From MFD04580-c1 sp963702995 (GTDB lineage Bacteria > Planctomycetota > Phycisphaerae > Tepidisphaerales > Tepidisphaeraceae), in contig OY969783.1 in assembly GCA_963702995.1 (NCBI GenBank), positions 4,278,001 through 4,342,000 of the forward strand: a stretch of DNA of 64,000 nucleotides. Direction: 5' to 3'. The position numbers and the translations under genes were made by a program. Each line of letters starts with the position of its first letter. Within the stretch, counting starts at the first letter, position 1. The notes beneath the pieces are model-generated. The model made no database searches and was not told where the DNA came from. It saw nothing but the letters and a program-made list of their open reading frames with translations. Shown piece after piece: positions 52,859 to 62,171 of this stretch.

Positions 52859-53292
52859 TGTTGCCACAGATGAATGCAAGATGAACACAGATAAGAACGG
52901 AAGGAGGAAGGATGAAGGTGAAGGATGAAGGAAGAAAAGAAATATGGCCACAGATGAAGACAAGATGAACACAGATAAGAAGGGGAGGATGCGGAAATGC
53001 GGCTCTCCGCCACATGTGCTAATCGTGGTGTACCAGGTCCTGGAGTCGGTGCGGGCGAAAGTTAGGTAACCATCGTCGCCCGATGAAATTGCGCTCCTGG
53101 ATGGTCCCGCAGCCGACCGCAACCAGTTGGGGTGTCCGAGCCCTCGTCAGCGAGTTTGGCGGAGAGCCGGAAATGCCTAACCCGGAACACTAAAGGATGA
53201 AAAATGCCGTGCCTTCTTGCGTACTTCTGCTGCGTCTTCATCGATCCTTTCCCTCTTATCTGTGTTCATCTTGTCTTCATCTGTGGCCATAT
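52859..53292. repeat. nested inverted-repeat structure, family E
   Basis: A 39-bp arm at 52942-52980 (starting ATATGGCCACAGATGAAGAC) is repeated perfectly inverted at 53254-53292; a similar direct copy lies at 52862-52895. Inside, CGGCTCTCCGCCA (53000-53012) pairs with 53157-53169. The flanks are GGATGAAGG and TTCATCC low-complexity tracts. The whole 730-bp gap (52756-53485) has no gene. A degenerate version is at 33150-33322. Confidence 0.75.
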
Positions 53293-53485
53293 TTCTTTCT
53301 TCTTTCATCCTTCTGCTTCATCCTTCATCCTTTCCTTTCATCCTTTTCCCTCGGTGATTGGCCGTTGATCCTTCCGGCCCTGTTCGTCCGATAAGCCCGG
53401 CATCAGGGCCGTCTCGCGGCGGCCCGCGGCTTTCCTGTTCTTATTCCGCGGCGGACGGAAGACCGGCCGCCGCGCTGGAGCCTAC

Positions 53486-54214
53486 ATGAACCGCCTGATG
53501 GAGATGCCCACCGCCCTTCGGACGCCGGCGCCCGCGGCCGCGTTGCCGACGCTCGACCAGTTGGCCATCAAGTGGGGGACCGACAAGCGGATGGGGATCC
53601 ACGGCTACACGCGGTGGTACGACGCCCTGTGGGGCGCGAAGCGGCTGGAGCCGCTGACGTTCATGGAGATCGGTGTTCAGAGCGGCGCGTCGATTCGGAT
53701 GTGGGAGGATTACTTCTCGGCCGCACGGATCGTCGGTATGGACGTTGACCCGCGCTGCGCGGCGCTGGCCAGCCCCCGCGTCCGGATCATCATCGGCAGC
53801 CAGGACGACGCGACGCTGGTCCCCAAGCTCAAGAGCGACTACCCCGACGGGTTCGACATCATCATCGACGACGGCAGCCACGTCGGCGAGCACCAGCAGA
53901 AGACGTTCCCCATGTACTTCACCCGCCTGCTGAAGCCTGGCGGGACGTATGTCATCGAAGACTTGCACTGCGCCTACCACGCGAAGTACCGGGGGCACGT
54001 CGAACAGACCACGATCCAGTTCCTCAAGGACCGGGTTGACGACCTGCTCCTGAACGGGTCGTCCGGGATCGCCGACTACATCGAATCGGTGAAAGCCGTC
54101 GAGCCAACCCGCGACCTCAACCCGTACGAGAAGTTGATCGAATCGATTCAGTTCGTTCGAGGCATGGTCATCGTGACGAAGCAGCCCGGCGGCGCATCAT
54201 CGGCGGCCGCCTGA
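53486..54214 (+). CDS. class I SAM-dependent methyltransferase
   Basis: 242-residue protein. LEPLTFMEIGVQSGASIRMWEDYF is the SAM-binding loop, followed by ARIVGMDVDPRCAAL, VRIIIGSQDDATLV and FDIIIDDGSHVGEHQQKTF. Later LLKPGGTYVIEDLHCAYH completes the core. The layout resembles CmcI/macrocin- or rhamnosyl-O-methyltransferase-type enzymes that often modify sugars. Substrate unknown. Single gene, start ATG 53486 with an in-frame alternative five codons downstream. Confidence 0.85.
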   Translation: MNRLMEMPTALRTPAPAAALPTLDQLAIKWGTDKRMGIHGYTRWYDALWGAKRLEPLTFMEIGVQSGASIRMWEDYFSAARIVGMDVDPRCAALASPRVRIIIGSQDDATLVPKLKSDYPDGFDIIIDDGSHVGEHQQKTFPMYFTRLLKPGGTYVIEDLHCAYHAKYRGHVEQTTIQFLKDRVDDLLLNGSSGIADYIESVKAVEPTRDLNPYEKLIESIQFVRGMVIVTKQPGGASSAAA

Positions 54215-54283
54215 CCATCGCCGGGTCGCGCCGCGCGGTGGGGTCGCGCCGCGCGGAATGGGCTGGCGGCGCGTCGCGGTGGC

Positions 54284-57200
54284 TCATCCGACGCTCGTCT
54301 GTCTGCGCTCGACGCCATGAGCCGACTCTTTACTCACTTCATATCCGGAAACGCGGCGTATCAGGCCGCATAGCTCGCGTACGCCCGCCTCAATGCGATC
54401 CAGCGGCTCGTCCGCCTCAATCGACTGTTCGGCGCGGGTGGCCAGTTGCGTGATCCGCGGGAACCCATATCCGCCGCCCGAGCCTCGCAACCGATGCACC
54501 GACCGGCGCAAGTCGCTCAGTTGCGCCTCCGCCAAGTGTCGCTCCATCTCGGCCACGTGGGCGGGGAGGTCGGCGACGAAGCTGGCCAGGATCTTGCTGA
54601 CGATCGGGTCGTCACGGCGCTCGCTTTCGATCACGCCGGCTTCGGTCGGCTCGGCCGGGGGACCGAGGGTTGCCCAAGCGGGTGAGGGGGCCAATGTCGG
54701 CGTCGCGGCCGCCGGAGGCGCGGCGAGAGGAAGCGTCGCGGCGAGCGCGGGAGCGGGGAGAGAAGGAGCGGCGAGCGCAGGAGGGGCGACCCGGGTCACC
54801 TTACCGAGATTGCGGCGCAGTGTATTGAAAAAGGCCTCCGGATCGATCGGCTTGGTCGCGTAGTCGTCACAGCCGCTCTGGAGGCACTTTTGCCGCTCGC
54901 CGGCCATCGCGTGGGCGGTCAGCGCGATGATCGGGACATCCGTATGCCCAAGCTGACGCAGCGCGCGCGTCGCGGCATATCCGTCCAGGACGGGCATCTG
55001 CATGTCCATCAGGATCAGGTCGTAGGCCAGAAGCGTGCCGATCGACTCGACGTAGGCGTCAACGGCCGCACGTCCGTTGATCGCTGTCCCCACATCGAGG
55101 CCCGCATCCTGAAGATAGAAGGTGATCAGGCGGCGGTTGTCGTCGCCATCCTCGGCCAACAGGACGCGGCCGCGGAGAGGCCCTTGTTCGCCCGGGTCGC
55201 CGGGCGCAGACCGTGATGCGCGGGTCAACCAGGAGGGTGGGCTCGCTTGGGATGACCGGGGCGGCGGGCACCGTCAGGCTGAACGTGCTGCCCACGCCCG
55301 GCTCACTCTCGACGGAAAGGTCGCCGTCCAGCATGCGGGCCAATCGCTGGCAGATCGCCAACCCCAGGCCCGAGCCGCCGAAGCGTCGCGTGGTGGATGT
55401 ATCCGCCTGCACGAACGGGACGAACATCCGCCCCTTCTGTTCGGCCGTCAGCCCGATGCCCGTATCGGTGACATCGAAACGGAGGGATGGCTTTCCATCG
55501 ACAACATGCGAAGCCACTTTGATCGCTACGCCGCCCGCCTCGGTGAACTTGATCGCGTTGCTGACGAGGTTGAGAAGGATCTGCCGGAGGCGGGTCGGGT
55601 CGCTCGAGATCTCGCGCGGGAGGCGGCCGCCGTACTCGACGCCGAACGCGATCCCCTTTTCGATCGCACGCACCCGCATCAGCGACTCGACCTCGCCGAC
55701 GATCTGGATCGGCGCGCAGGCGATCCGCTCGACCGTCATCTTGCCGGCCTCGATCTTGGAAAGGTCCAGGAGGTCATTGAGGATCTGGAGCAGATGCTCG
55801 CCGTTGCGGCGGATGGTCTGAACGTGGGAGACGCGATCCTGCTCGGACTGGCCCGGGCTCTGGAGCAGGTTCGCGTAGCCGAGGATCGACGTCATCGGCG
55901 TGCGAATCTCGTGGCTCATGTTTGCCAGGAATTCGCTCTTGCTGCGTGTCGCCGCCTCGGCCGCGTCACGGGCGGTCTTCAGATCGTTTTGGGTGCGAAG
56001 GAAATCGGTGATGTCCTGCGTCGTGCCCAGGATGTGCCAGGCGCGGCCGTCGGGATGCCGGCGAAACACCGCCTGGCGGTTAAACACGGAGCGCCACTCG
56101 CCGCTTTTGTGACGGCAGCGCGAGGTGAACTCGACCACCTGCCCGTCGGCGACGTCTTTGAACGCCGCCAGTTGATCCCGCACGAGTTGAATGTCATCCG
56201 GGTGGTTGACGGTGCGATGGAACTCATCCCCCATCGCCACCGCCTGCTCGACGCTGTACCCCAGGAATTCGGCCAGGGCGCGGTTCCCGAAGATCAGCCT
56301 TCGGGTATCCAGGTCTAGCACGTAGATGTTGCACGTCGATTGGTCGGCGATGCTCTCGGCGAAGCGTTTTGCTTCCCGTAGTTCCTCGGCCGCCTGTCGC
56401 TGCTCGGTGACGTTCATCGCCAGGCCGGCGACGGCGATGCACCCGTGGGCGTCAACGAGGGGGAACTTGGTGACCTGCCATTCGCGCCGGCTGCCGTCCA
56501 CGGACGGCATGCAGTGGTCGCCGACGAACATTTCGCCCGCCAGCACCTTCTGATCTTCGAGACGCAACGCCGCCACGATCTCCGGCGGGAACAACTCGTT
56601 ATCCCGTTTCCCGACCAGCTCCTGCCCGAGCGGGGCATACTCCGACGCATAGCGGCGATTCACGTAAGTGAGCATTCCGCTCGCGTCTTTGACCCAGGCC
56701 AGGACGGGGCTGTTGTCCATGAAGGCGGCGAACTGCTGCTCGCTCCGACGCAGCGATGAATACGCCTCGCGGATCGCCTCGTCGGCCGCGGCGCGGTCGG
56801 TGATGTCATGCATGCCGACGACCGCGCCGAGCCTCCGCCCAGCCCCATCGGTGATCGCCTGGCCGCTGGCGATCAGACGGCGCAGGGCGCAGTTGGGCCG
56901 CGCCACCACCATCTCCACGTCGCGCACAAGCTCGCCGCGGAACGCGCGATAGAGCGGGACGTCTTCCTTGCCCATCGGCGTGGAGCCGTCGGCCATGAAA
57001 AGGTCATACTTCGCCGACCATCGATCGGCGCCAAGGGGTTCCGCGCTCATCCCGTGCAGCTCGCGGGCCGCCCGGTTGAAGAAGACCAGGTTGCCATCGG
57101 CATCACACGCCGCGATGGCGTCCGCCACGTTCTCCAGGACGACTTCGATGAACTGCTTCTCGTGCTGGAGCTTGGCTTCGGCGTTCTTGCGGGCGGAGAT

Positions 57201-58094
57201 GTCCCGGAGGACCGCCGTGAACAGCGGCCCCTCGGAGCCCGAGCTGGCGGAGAGCGCCAGCTCGATCGGGAATTCCGCGCCGTCACGCCGCAGCCCCGTC
57301 AGCTCGATCGTCTGACCGATGACCGACGGAGTCCCCGTGGCACAGAACCGGGCGAGGCCCCTTCGATGTGCTTCGCGCAGCCCGGCGGGCATGAGGACCG
57401 TCAGCGGCTGGCCGATCAGCTCGCCGGTCGAATAGCCGAACATCTTCTCGGCCGCCGGGTTGGCAAACGTGATCCGGCCATCCTTGCCGGCACAGATGAT
57501 CGCGTCGGCGGCCGACTGGGCGACGAGGCGAAACCGTTCCGCCACCTCCGAGTGATCGGCCTGGGCGCGGGCTCGCGCGTCGGCTTCCGCTCGAAGCGTC
57601 GCCAACGCGCGGCGCGTCTCCAGATGCGACATCACCGCGGCCGACAGCGCCTTCAGCGCCTCGATCTGGAAGGGAGTCAGGTCGCGCGGGACGCGGTCGA
57701 TGACACAGAGACTGCCCAGCGCCAGGCCCGCCTTCCTCTTCAACGGCGCGCCGGCATAGAAGCGGATGTAGGGGTCGCCGACGACCAGCGGGTTCTCCGA
57801 GAAGCGGCAATCGTGGGTCGCGTTGTTCACGACAAGCACGTCGTCGCCCAGGATGGTATGGGCGCAGAATGCCAGTTCCCGCGGCGTCTCGGCCGCGTCG
57901 AGCCCCACCCGCGACTTGAACCATTGACGCTTCTCGTCCACCAGGGAAATCAGCGCGATGGGCGTGCCGCAGATGTGGGACGCGAGGCGTGTGAGTTGAT
58001 CGAGCGCTTCGTCTGAAGGCGTGTCGAGCACGTCGTAACTGGAGAGTTCGTCAAGGCGATCGTTTTCGTTCGATGGCAACGGGGCGGGCGGCAT
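54284..58094 (-). CDS. hybrid sensor histidine kinase (GAF-PAS-HisKA-HATPase-REC-HPt), frameshifted
   Basis: Reconstructed protein of about 1270 residues. N-terminal GAF (IALISLVDEKRQWFKSRVGLD, FYAGAPLKRKAGLALGSLCV), four PAS domains (first AERFRLVAQSAADAIICAGKD), HisKA with FLANMSHEIRTPMTSILGY (phosphoacceptor His), HATPase (LRQILLNLVSNAIKFTEAGG, DTGIGLT, GGSGLGLAICQRLA). Near 55201-55212 one extra base shifts the frame; the REC domain then reads VLLAEDGDDNRRLI and LILMDMQMPVLDGY with the acceptor Asp and DDYATKPID. The C-terminal HPt has VHRLRGSGGGYGFPRITQLA with the acceptor His. Soluble; the signal is not known. Divergent from the REC-GGDEF gene. The alternative of a separate REC-HPt gene with a TTG start is less likely. 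Confidence 0.85.
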
Positions 58095-58282
58095 GAACAC
58101 TCCAAACGAGGCGGCGAACGGCACGGCAATCGGCGCGCGGGCGCCTCCGAGCGGCCGCCTGCCGAATGCCTATCGGTCAAGGCGGGAATGATGCTTATAT
58201 TCTTTGCCGCCGATCCCCGTATCGTGCGGCGGCAAGCTCAAAGACGTGAACTCGTTCAAGCCTGGGCCGAGTCGGGCCGATA

Positions 58283-59653
58283 GTGGACGAACGTAACGAT
58301 ATAACGGCCCGCTTTGAACGGAGTGACGAGTTGCCGAGCCAACTGCTCATCATTGATGACGACAAGGCGCTGCACGCCTTGATCCGGGCGGAGCTGGAGC
58401 CCGAGGGGTTTCACGTCCATAGCGCATTTGGCGGCCGCGACGGCGTGAATGTCGCCAAGGCGACGCGGCCCGACCTGATCCTGCTCGATGTCGATATGCC
58501 CGACATGGACGGCTTTTCCGTCTGCGACCTGATCCGCATCCAGGAGGAGACGTCGAACACCCCGGTCTTGTTCTTAAGCTCCAACGCCGACCCGTCCGAG
58601 CGCGCCAGGGGCCTGAACGCGGGGGCGGCCGATTTCATGGCCAAGCCGTTCTTCGGAGACGAGCTTCGCGCCCGGGTCCGCGTCTCCTTGCGATACAAGC
58701 TGCTTCTGGAGATGGAGACGAAGCGGGCGACGCGCGATGGGCTGACCGGCCTATGGAATCGCACCTATTTCAACGACCGCCTGCGATCGGAAACGGCGGG
58801 GATCAGCCGGCATCGATACCCGTTGTCGTGCGTGATGCTCGACATCGACACATTCAAATCGATCAACGACACCTACGGCCACCCGTTCGGCGATGAAGTC
58901 ATCATCCGGGTCGCCGAGGCCCTGCTCAAGACGTGCCGGGCCGAGGATGTCATCTGCCGCTATGGAGGGGAAGAATTTGTCATTCTCTGCCCGCACGTGC
59001 CGCTGGGCGGGGCGGCGCAGATGGCCGAGCGCGTGCGGGCGGCGGTTCAGGCGTGCGTTCTCAGCGGCCCGCGCGGGTTGGTCCCGGTGACGTGCAGCCT
59101 GGGTGTCGCGGATACGCGACATGGGCTCGGCCTGGACCTGGTTAAGGCGGCCGACGCCGCTCTGTACGCCGCTAAGCGCGCCGGCCGCAATCGTGTGGTC
59201 GAAGCGGCCGCCGAGGGCCCGGCGCTTCCCGCGTCGCCAATCCCCGCGCGGCCCGACGCCCTCCCGACGGCGACGGCTCAACCGGCCCCCACGAGCGACG
59301 TGCGGCGTGCGGCCGTCCGCAGCCGCTTCGCCGACGTACACAAGATGCAACAGATCCTCGGCCAGTTCATCGCCAACCTCCCCGTGCAAGTCGCGAACCT
59401 CGACGCGTGGCTGCGGGAGCCCGACGTGGAGTCGCTGCGTCGAGCGGCGCACCAGTTCAAGGGGGCTGGCGCCGGGTACGGATTTCCTCAGCTCACCGAG
59501 TTGGGCGGCCGCGCGGAAGAAGCGATCGCCGAGGGGGCCGCGCCGCACGTGATTCGCGCACAGGTTGACGCGATGATCGCGTTCATCCGAAGCATCGACG
59601 GCTACAACTTGGCCGTGGAAAAGACGCCCCACACGCCGTTGGCGGCGGCGTGA
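58283..59653 (+). CDS. REC-GGDEF-HPt response regulator
   Basis: 456-residue regulator starting at a GTG. REC: LLIIDDDKALHALIRAE and LILLDVDMPDMDGFSVCD with the phosphoacceptor Asp, and FMAKPFFGDELR. GGDEF: DGLTGLWNRTYFNDRL, CVMLDIDTFKSINDTYGHPFGDEV and CRYGGEEFVIL with an intact GGEEF loop, so active c-di-GMP synthesis is expected. A C-terminal HPt follows an Ala/Pro linker: LRRAAHQFKGAGAGYGFPQLTELG, the same motif style as the kinase's HPt. Divergent promoter region with the kinase, pointing to a joint phosphorelay controlling c-di-GMP. Confidence 0.92.
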   Translation: MDERNDITARFERSDELPSQLLIIDDDKALHALIRAELEPEGFHVHSAFGGRDGVNVAKATRPDLILLDVDMPDMDGFSVCDLIRIQEETSNTPVLFLSSNADPSERARGLNAGAADFMAKPFFGDELRARVRVSLRYKLLLEMETKRATRDGLTGLWNRTYFNDRLRSETAGISRHRYPLSCVMLDIDTFKSINDTYGHPFGDEVIIRVAEALLKTCRAEDVICRYGGEEFVILCPHVPLGGAAQMAERVRAAVQACVLSGPRGLVPVTCSLGVADTRHGLGLDLVKAADAALYAAKRAGRNRVVEAAAEGPALPASPIPARPDALPTATAQPAPTSDVRRAAVRSRFADVHKMQQILGQFIANLPVQVANLDAWLREPDVESLRRAAHQFKGAGAGYGFPQLTELGGRAEEAIAEGAAPHVIRAQVDAMIAFIRSIDGYNLAVEKTPHTPLAAA

Positions 59654-59792
59654 TGACCACATCGTCCCGCGTCGGGCGCACATCAATAGAGGTCATTCGA
59701 TCGTTCCGACTCCCCCAAACCTGACAGCTTAACCCCGCGGAATGCCGGCCCGATGATATTCGGCTGAAGAGACTTTTTCGGAAGAGCGACCC

Positions 59793-60242
59793 ATGATTTC
59801 AACGATCCTCGTGGTTGACGACGCGCCGGCGATCCACGCGCTCCTGTCGGTGGCGTTCTTTGAACAGCCGATCGAGATGCACTCTGCTTACGACGGCCCG
59901 TCGGCGGTGGAGTCGCTGCGTCGCGTGAAGCCCGACCTGATCCTGCTCGACGTCAACATGCCCGGCATGAGCGGCTTTGACGTGTGCAGCGTGATCAGGG
60001 AAGACCCGTTCACGATGAACGTCCCGGTGATCTTTCTGACGGCCGCCGACTCAACCCGGCAAAAAGTGACCGGGCTCGATCTGGGCGCGCAGGACTATAT
60101 CGTCAAGCCGTTCGATCCGAACGAACTGCTCGCTCGCGTGCGTTCCGCTCTGCGAACCAAGGCGAGTTGCGATACCCTTGGTCAGAAGCGGGTCTCCCAG
60201 TTCATGCGCGATGCCCTGCGATCGCGCGAGATCGCCGCGTAG
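59793..60242 (+). CDS. single-domain response regulator
   Basis: 149-residue receiver protein: TILVVDDAPAIHALLSVAFF (acidic pocket), PDLILLDVNMPGMSGFDVCSVI (phosphoacceptor Asp), VIFLTAADSTRQKV (Thr) and QDYIVKPFDPNELLARV (Lys). No output domain is attached; the extra C-terminal residues (VSQFMRDALRSREIAA) look like a helix. Encoded 140 bp after the REC-GGDEF-HPt gene in the same direction and probably part of the same signalling unit. Confidence 0.9.
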   Translation: MISTILVVDDAPAIHALLSVAFFEQPIEMHSAYDGPSAVESLRRVKPDLILLDVNMPGMSGFDVCSVIREDPFTMNVPVIFLTAADSTRQKVTGLDLGAQDYIVKPFDPNELLARVRSALRTKASCDTLGQKRVSQFMRDALRSREIAA

Positions 60243-60313
60243 CCTCCGCAAACGCACGCTACAGCAACACTGGGTCAATGGAACACGAGAGGAGCGTCGA
60301 AATTCGACGCACG

Positions 60314-60422
60314 AAATCCGAAGGAATGAGAAATCGGAAAAGAAGAAACCGGATTTAAGAGACAGTATTGATTTCCGCTTTGCCTTTGTTTGAAGTTCGT
60401 TGAAATTGCGTGCTTCGGATTT
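60314..60422. repeat. dispersed repeat, family C, copy 3
   Basis: Begins AAATCCGAAGGAATGAGAAA and ends TGCTTCGGATTT; 109 bp long, the same as copy 1. Lies between the response regulator and the convergent thioredoxin-like gene. Confidence 0.7.
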
Positions 60423-60491
60423 TCTGATTCGAGAAGGCCTGATCTCCAAATCATCTCTGTAGTGCTAAGCCGCTTCAAGCGAAAGTCGTTC

Positions 60492-60935
60492 TTACCCGTC
60501 ACGCCTTGCCAGCCACGCAAGGAATTCATCCGTCCCCACCGCGCCGACCGACTGGCCGATCACCTTCCCCTGTGCGTCAAGAATCCGGAACGCCGGGATG
60601 CCGCCAGCCGGCCCAGGGCCCGCGACGCCGTAGCGCTCGGCCAGGTCCGGGCGCTGGTCGATATCTACCTTCACCGGCACGTACGCGGACAGCGCCGCGG
60701 CGACGCGCGGGTCGGCCCAGAGCGTATGTTTGAGGCTCTGGCAGGGCCCGCACCAGTTTGCGGTGAGGTAGAGGAAGACGGGCTTCTGCGCTCTGTTGGC
60801 CTCAGCGGCGGCCGCGTTGAAATCCGTGCGCCAGGGGATCACTTCCTTCCCGCCGCCGGGGGAGACGAAATAGACGCCGGCGAGCCCGGCGCAGACGAGC
60901 GCGATCAAAACCAGCGGGCGATACGCAGCATTCAT
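60492..60935 (-). CDS. exported thioredoxin-like protein
   Basis: 147-residue protein with an N-terminal export or anchor helix (MNAAYRPLVLIALVCAGLAGVYFV) and a thioredoxin fold: PVFLYLTANWCGPCQSLKHTL with the WCGPC redox site, YVPVKVDIDQRPDLAERYGV and GGIPAFRILDAQGKVIG with the cis-Pro. Likely disulfide reductase or DsbD-like partner in the periplasm. The ATG at 60935 is chosen; the in-frame ATG at 60968 directly follows the plsY stop codon. Probably co-transcribed with plsY. Confidence 0.85.
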   Translation of the reverse strand: MNAAYRPLVLIALVCAGLAGVYFVSPGGGKEVIPWRTDFNAAAAEANRAQKPVFLYLTANWCGPCQSLKHTLWADPRVAAALSAYVPVKVDIDQRPDLAERYGVAGPGPAGGIPAFRILDAQGKVIGQSVGAVGTDEFLAWLARRDG

Positions 60936-60970
60936 CGAGAGGGCCCTGAAGCCGGCGGACGACCCCATCA

Positions 60971-61765
60971 CTACTGGCGACGGATGGCCGGGGCATTGCC
61001 GTCGCCGTCACCGTTCCGATGCCCATCGCCGTTCGCCTGCGCGGGCCCTTCGCCTTCTTGCCGTCACCGTTCGCCCCGGCCGACGGGACGAACCGATGCT
61101 CGGTCCCCGCCCGAAGGCGCGCCAGGTTCCCCCGGTGCCGGACAAGGATCAGCAGGCTCACCACCACCGCGAAGATCAGCAGCGGAAGCTGGCTGCCGGT
61201 CATCGGCCACCCTTCCACTAGGCCGATCGCGACGTATGCGAACGGGAAGACCAGCGCGCCCACCATTGAGGACGCGCTCACAATCCGCGTGATTTTAAAT
61301 GTGACGACAAATGCAACCAGGCCGACGGCCGCCGGCAGGGTGAAGTAGGGGAAGACGCCCAGCAGGACGCCGGTGCTGGTGGCAACGCCCTTGCCGCCTT
61401 TGAACCTGCAGGAAGAGGCTGAACATGTGCCCGACGATGGCCGCGAAGCCGACGGCCAACCACAGGGCGTAGTCGGCCGCTGATGGCCCGGCGGGCGGGG
61501 CGGCCGCGTTCCCGGACGCTACCAGCCGCTGCACCGCCATCGCGGCGAGCATCGGCAGCAGGCCCTTAAGCAGGTCGAGCGTGAAGACGATCGCGAAGAA
61601 CTTCCCTCCGAGCAGGCGGCCGACGTTGGTCGCGCCGATGTTGCCGCTCCCGGCCCTCCGCGGGTCAACGCCGCGGGAGAGCCCGACGATCAACCCGAAC
61701 GGCACCGAGCCGACCAGGTAAGCGACCGGGACCAGCGCCAGAACGAGTTGCTGCGGAGTGGTCAT
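60971..61765 (-). CDS. plsY: glycerol-3-phosphate acyltransferase PlsY, frameshifted
   Basis: Inner-membrane enzyme making lysophosphatidate from acyl-phosphate and glycerol-3-phosphate. Start ATG 61765: VPVAYLVGSVPFGLIVGLSRG, then the motif GSGNIGATNVGR. At about 61404-61411 an extra base shifts the frame; the next part gives FKGGKGVATSTGVLLGVFPY (motif 2) and SASSMVGALVFPFAYV, LLIFAVVVSLLILVRHRGNL. A second indel at the GGGCCC run at 61043-61048 would explain why the tail otherwise runs into the thioredoxin gene; with one base restored it ends ANGDGHRNGDGDGNAPAIRRQ at a TAG (60971). Two errors in a core gene fit sequencing noise. Confidence 0.85.
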
Positions 61766-61891
61766 CCACGCCCCTTGTATCCGATTGGGGCTGATCTGTC
61801 TTGAACGGTTTTTGCGTGGAAAAGGCCGCGGAGCGTGACCGTTTTACGGCGAGCCGCCGGCACGACGCGGAAAGCGATCCCGGCACTTTCC

Positions 61892-61951
61892 GGTAACGCC
61901 GCCGTCCGCGCCCTCCTTCCGCGTCGGGCCGACGAGGACGTCGGCGTTACC
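61892..61951. repeat. dispersed inverted repeat, family A, copy 3 (variant)
   Basis: Arms GGTAACGCCG and CGGCGTTACC bracket a 40-bp interior containing CGACGAGGACGTCGGCGTTACC-like sequence close to copy 2 (37847-37906). It directly precedes family B copy 2. Confidence 0.6.
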
Positions 61952-61954
61952 GCT

Positions 61955-62116
61955 GGGCCGCTCCATCCAAACCAGCGGGTCCGTTGGCGAATCAAAGTGC
62001 CGCCGGTGCCCCCACCGGCGGTGTTGCCGACCCCGTAAAACGCCCGCCGGCGAGGGAACCGGCGGCACGTCGGAAAGCACCAATGCGCACCCGCCTTATT
62101 GCCTGGAATGGACCAC
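61955..62116. repeat. dispersed repeat, family B, copy 2
   Basis: Same block order as 43301-43473: GGGCCGCTCCATC, CAGCGGGT, ATCAAAGTGCCGCCGGTGCC, CACCGGCGGTGTTGCCGAC, AAAACGCCCGCCGG, then TGCGCACCCGC and GGACCAC. The gap 61766-62171 holds nothing else. Confidence 0.75.
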
Positions 62117-62171
62117 CCGGTTCAGGTGATGTGCGGAAGGCCGGGGGGCCGATCGGCTTCGGACGGACGTC

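Noticed and set aside
54284..55228. Separate REC-HPt gene with a TTG start
   Set aside because: It would overlap the kinase gene by about 170 bp while the kinase frame turns to nonsense exactly where the receiver begins, so one frameshifted hybrid kinase is simpler.
55122..58016. Long plus-strand frames opposite the hybrid kinase
   Set aside because: The kinase frame carries GAF, PAS, HisKA, HATPase and receiver signatures; the plus-strand frames are compositional shadows.
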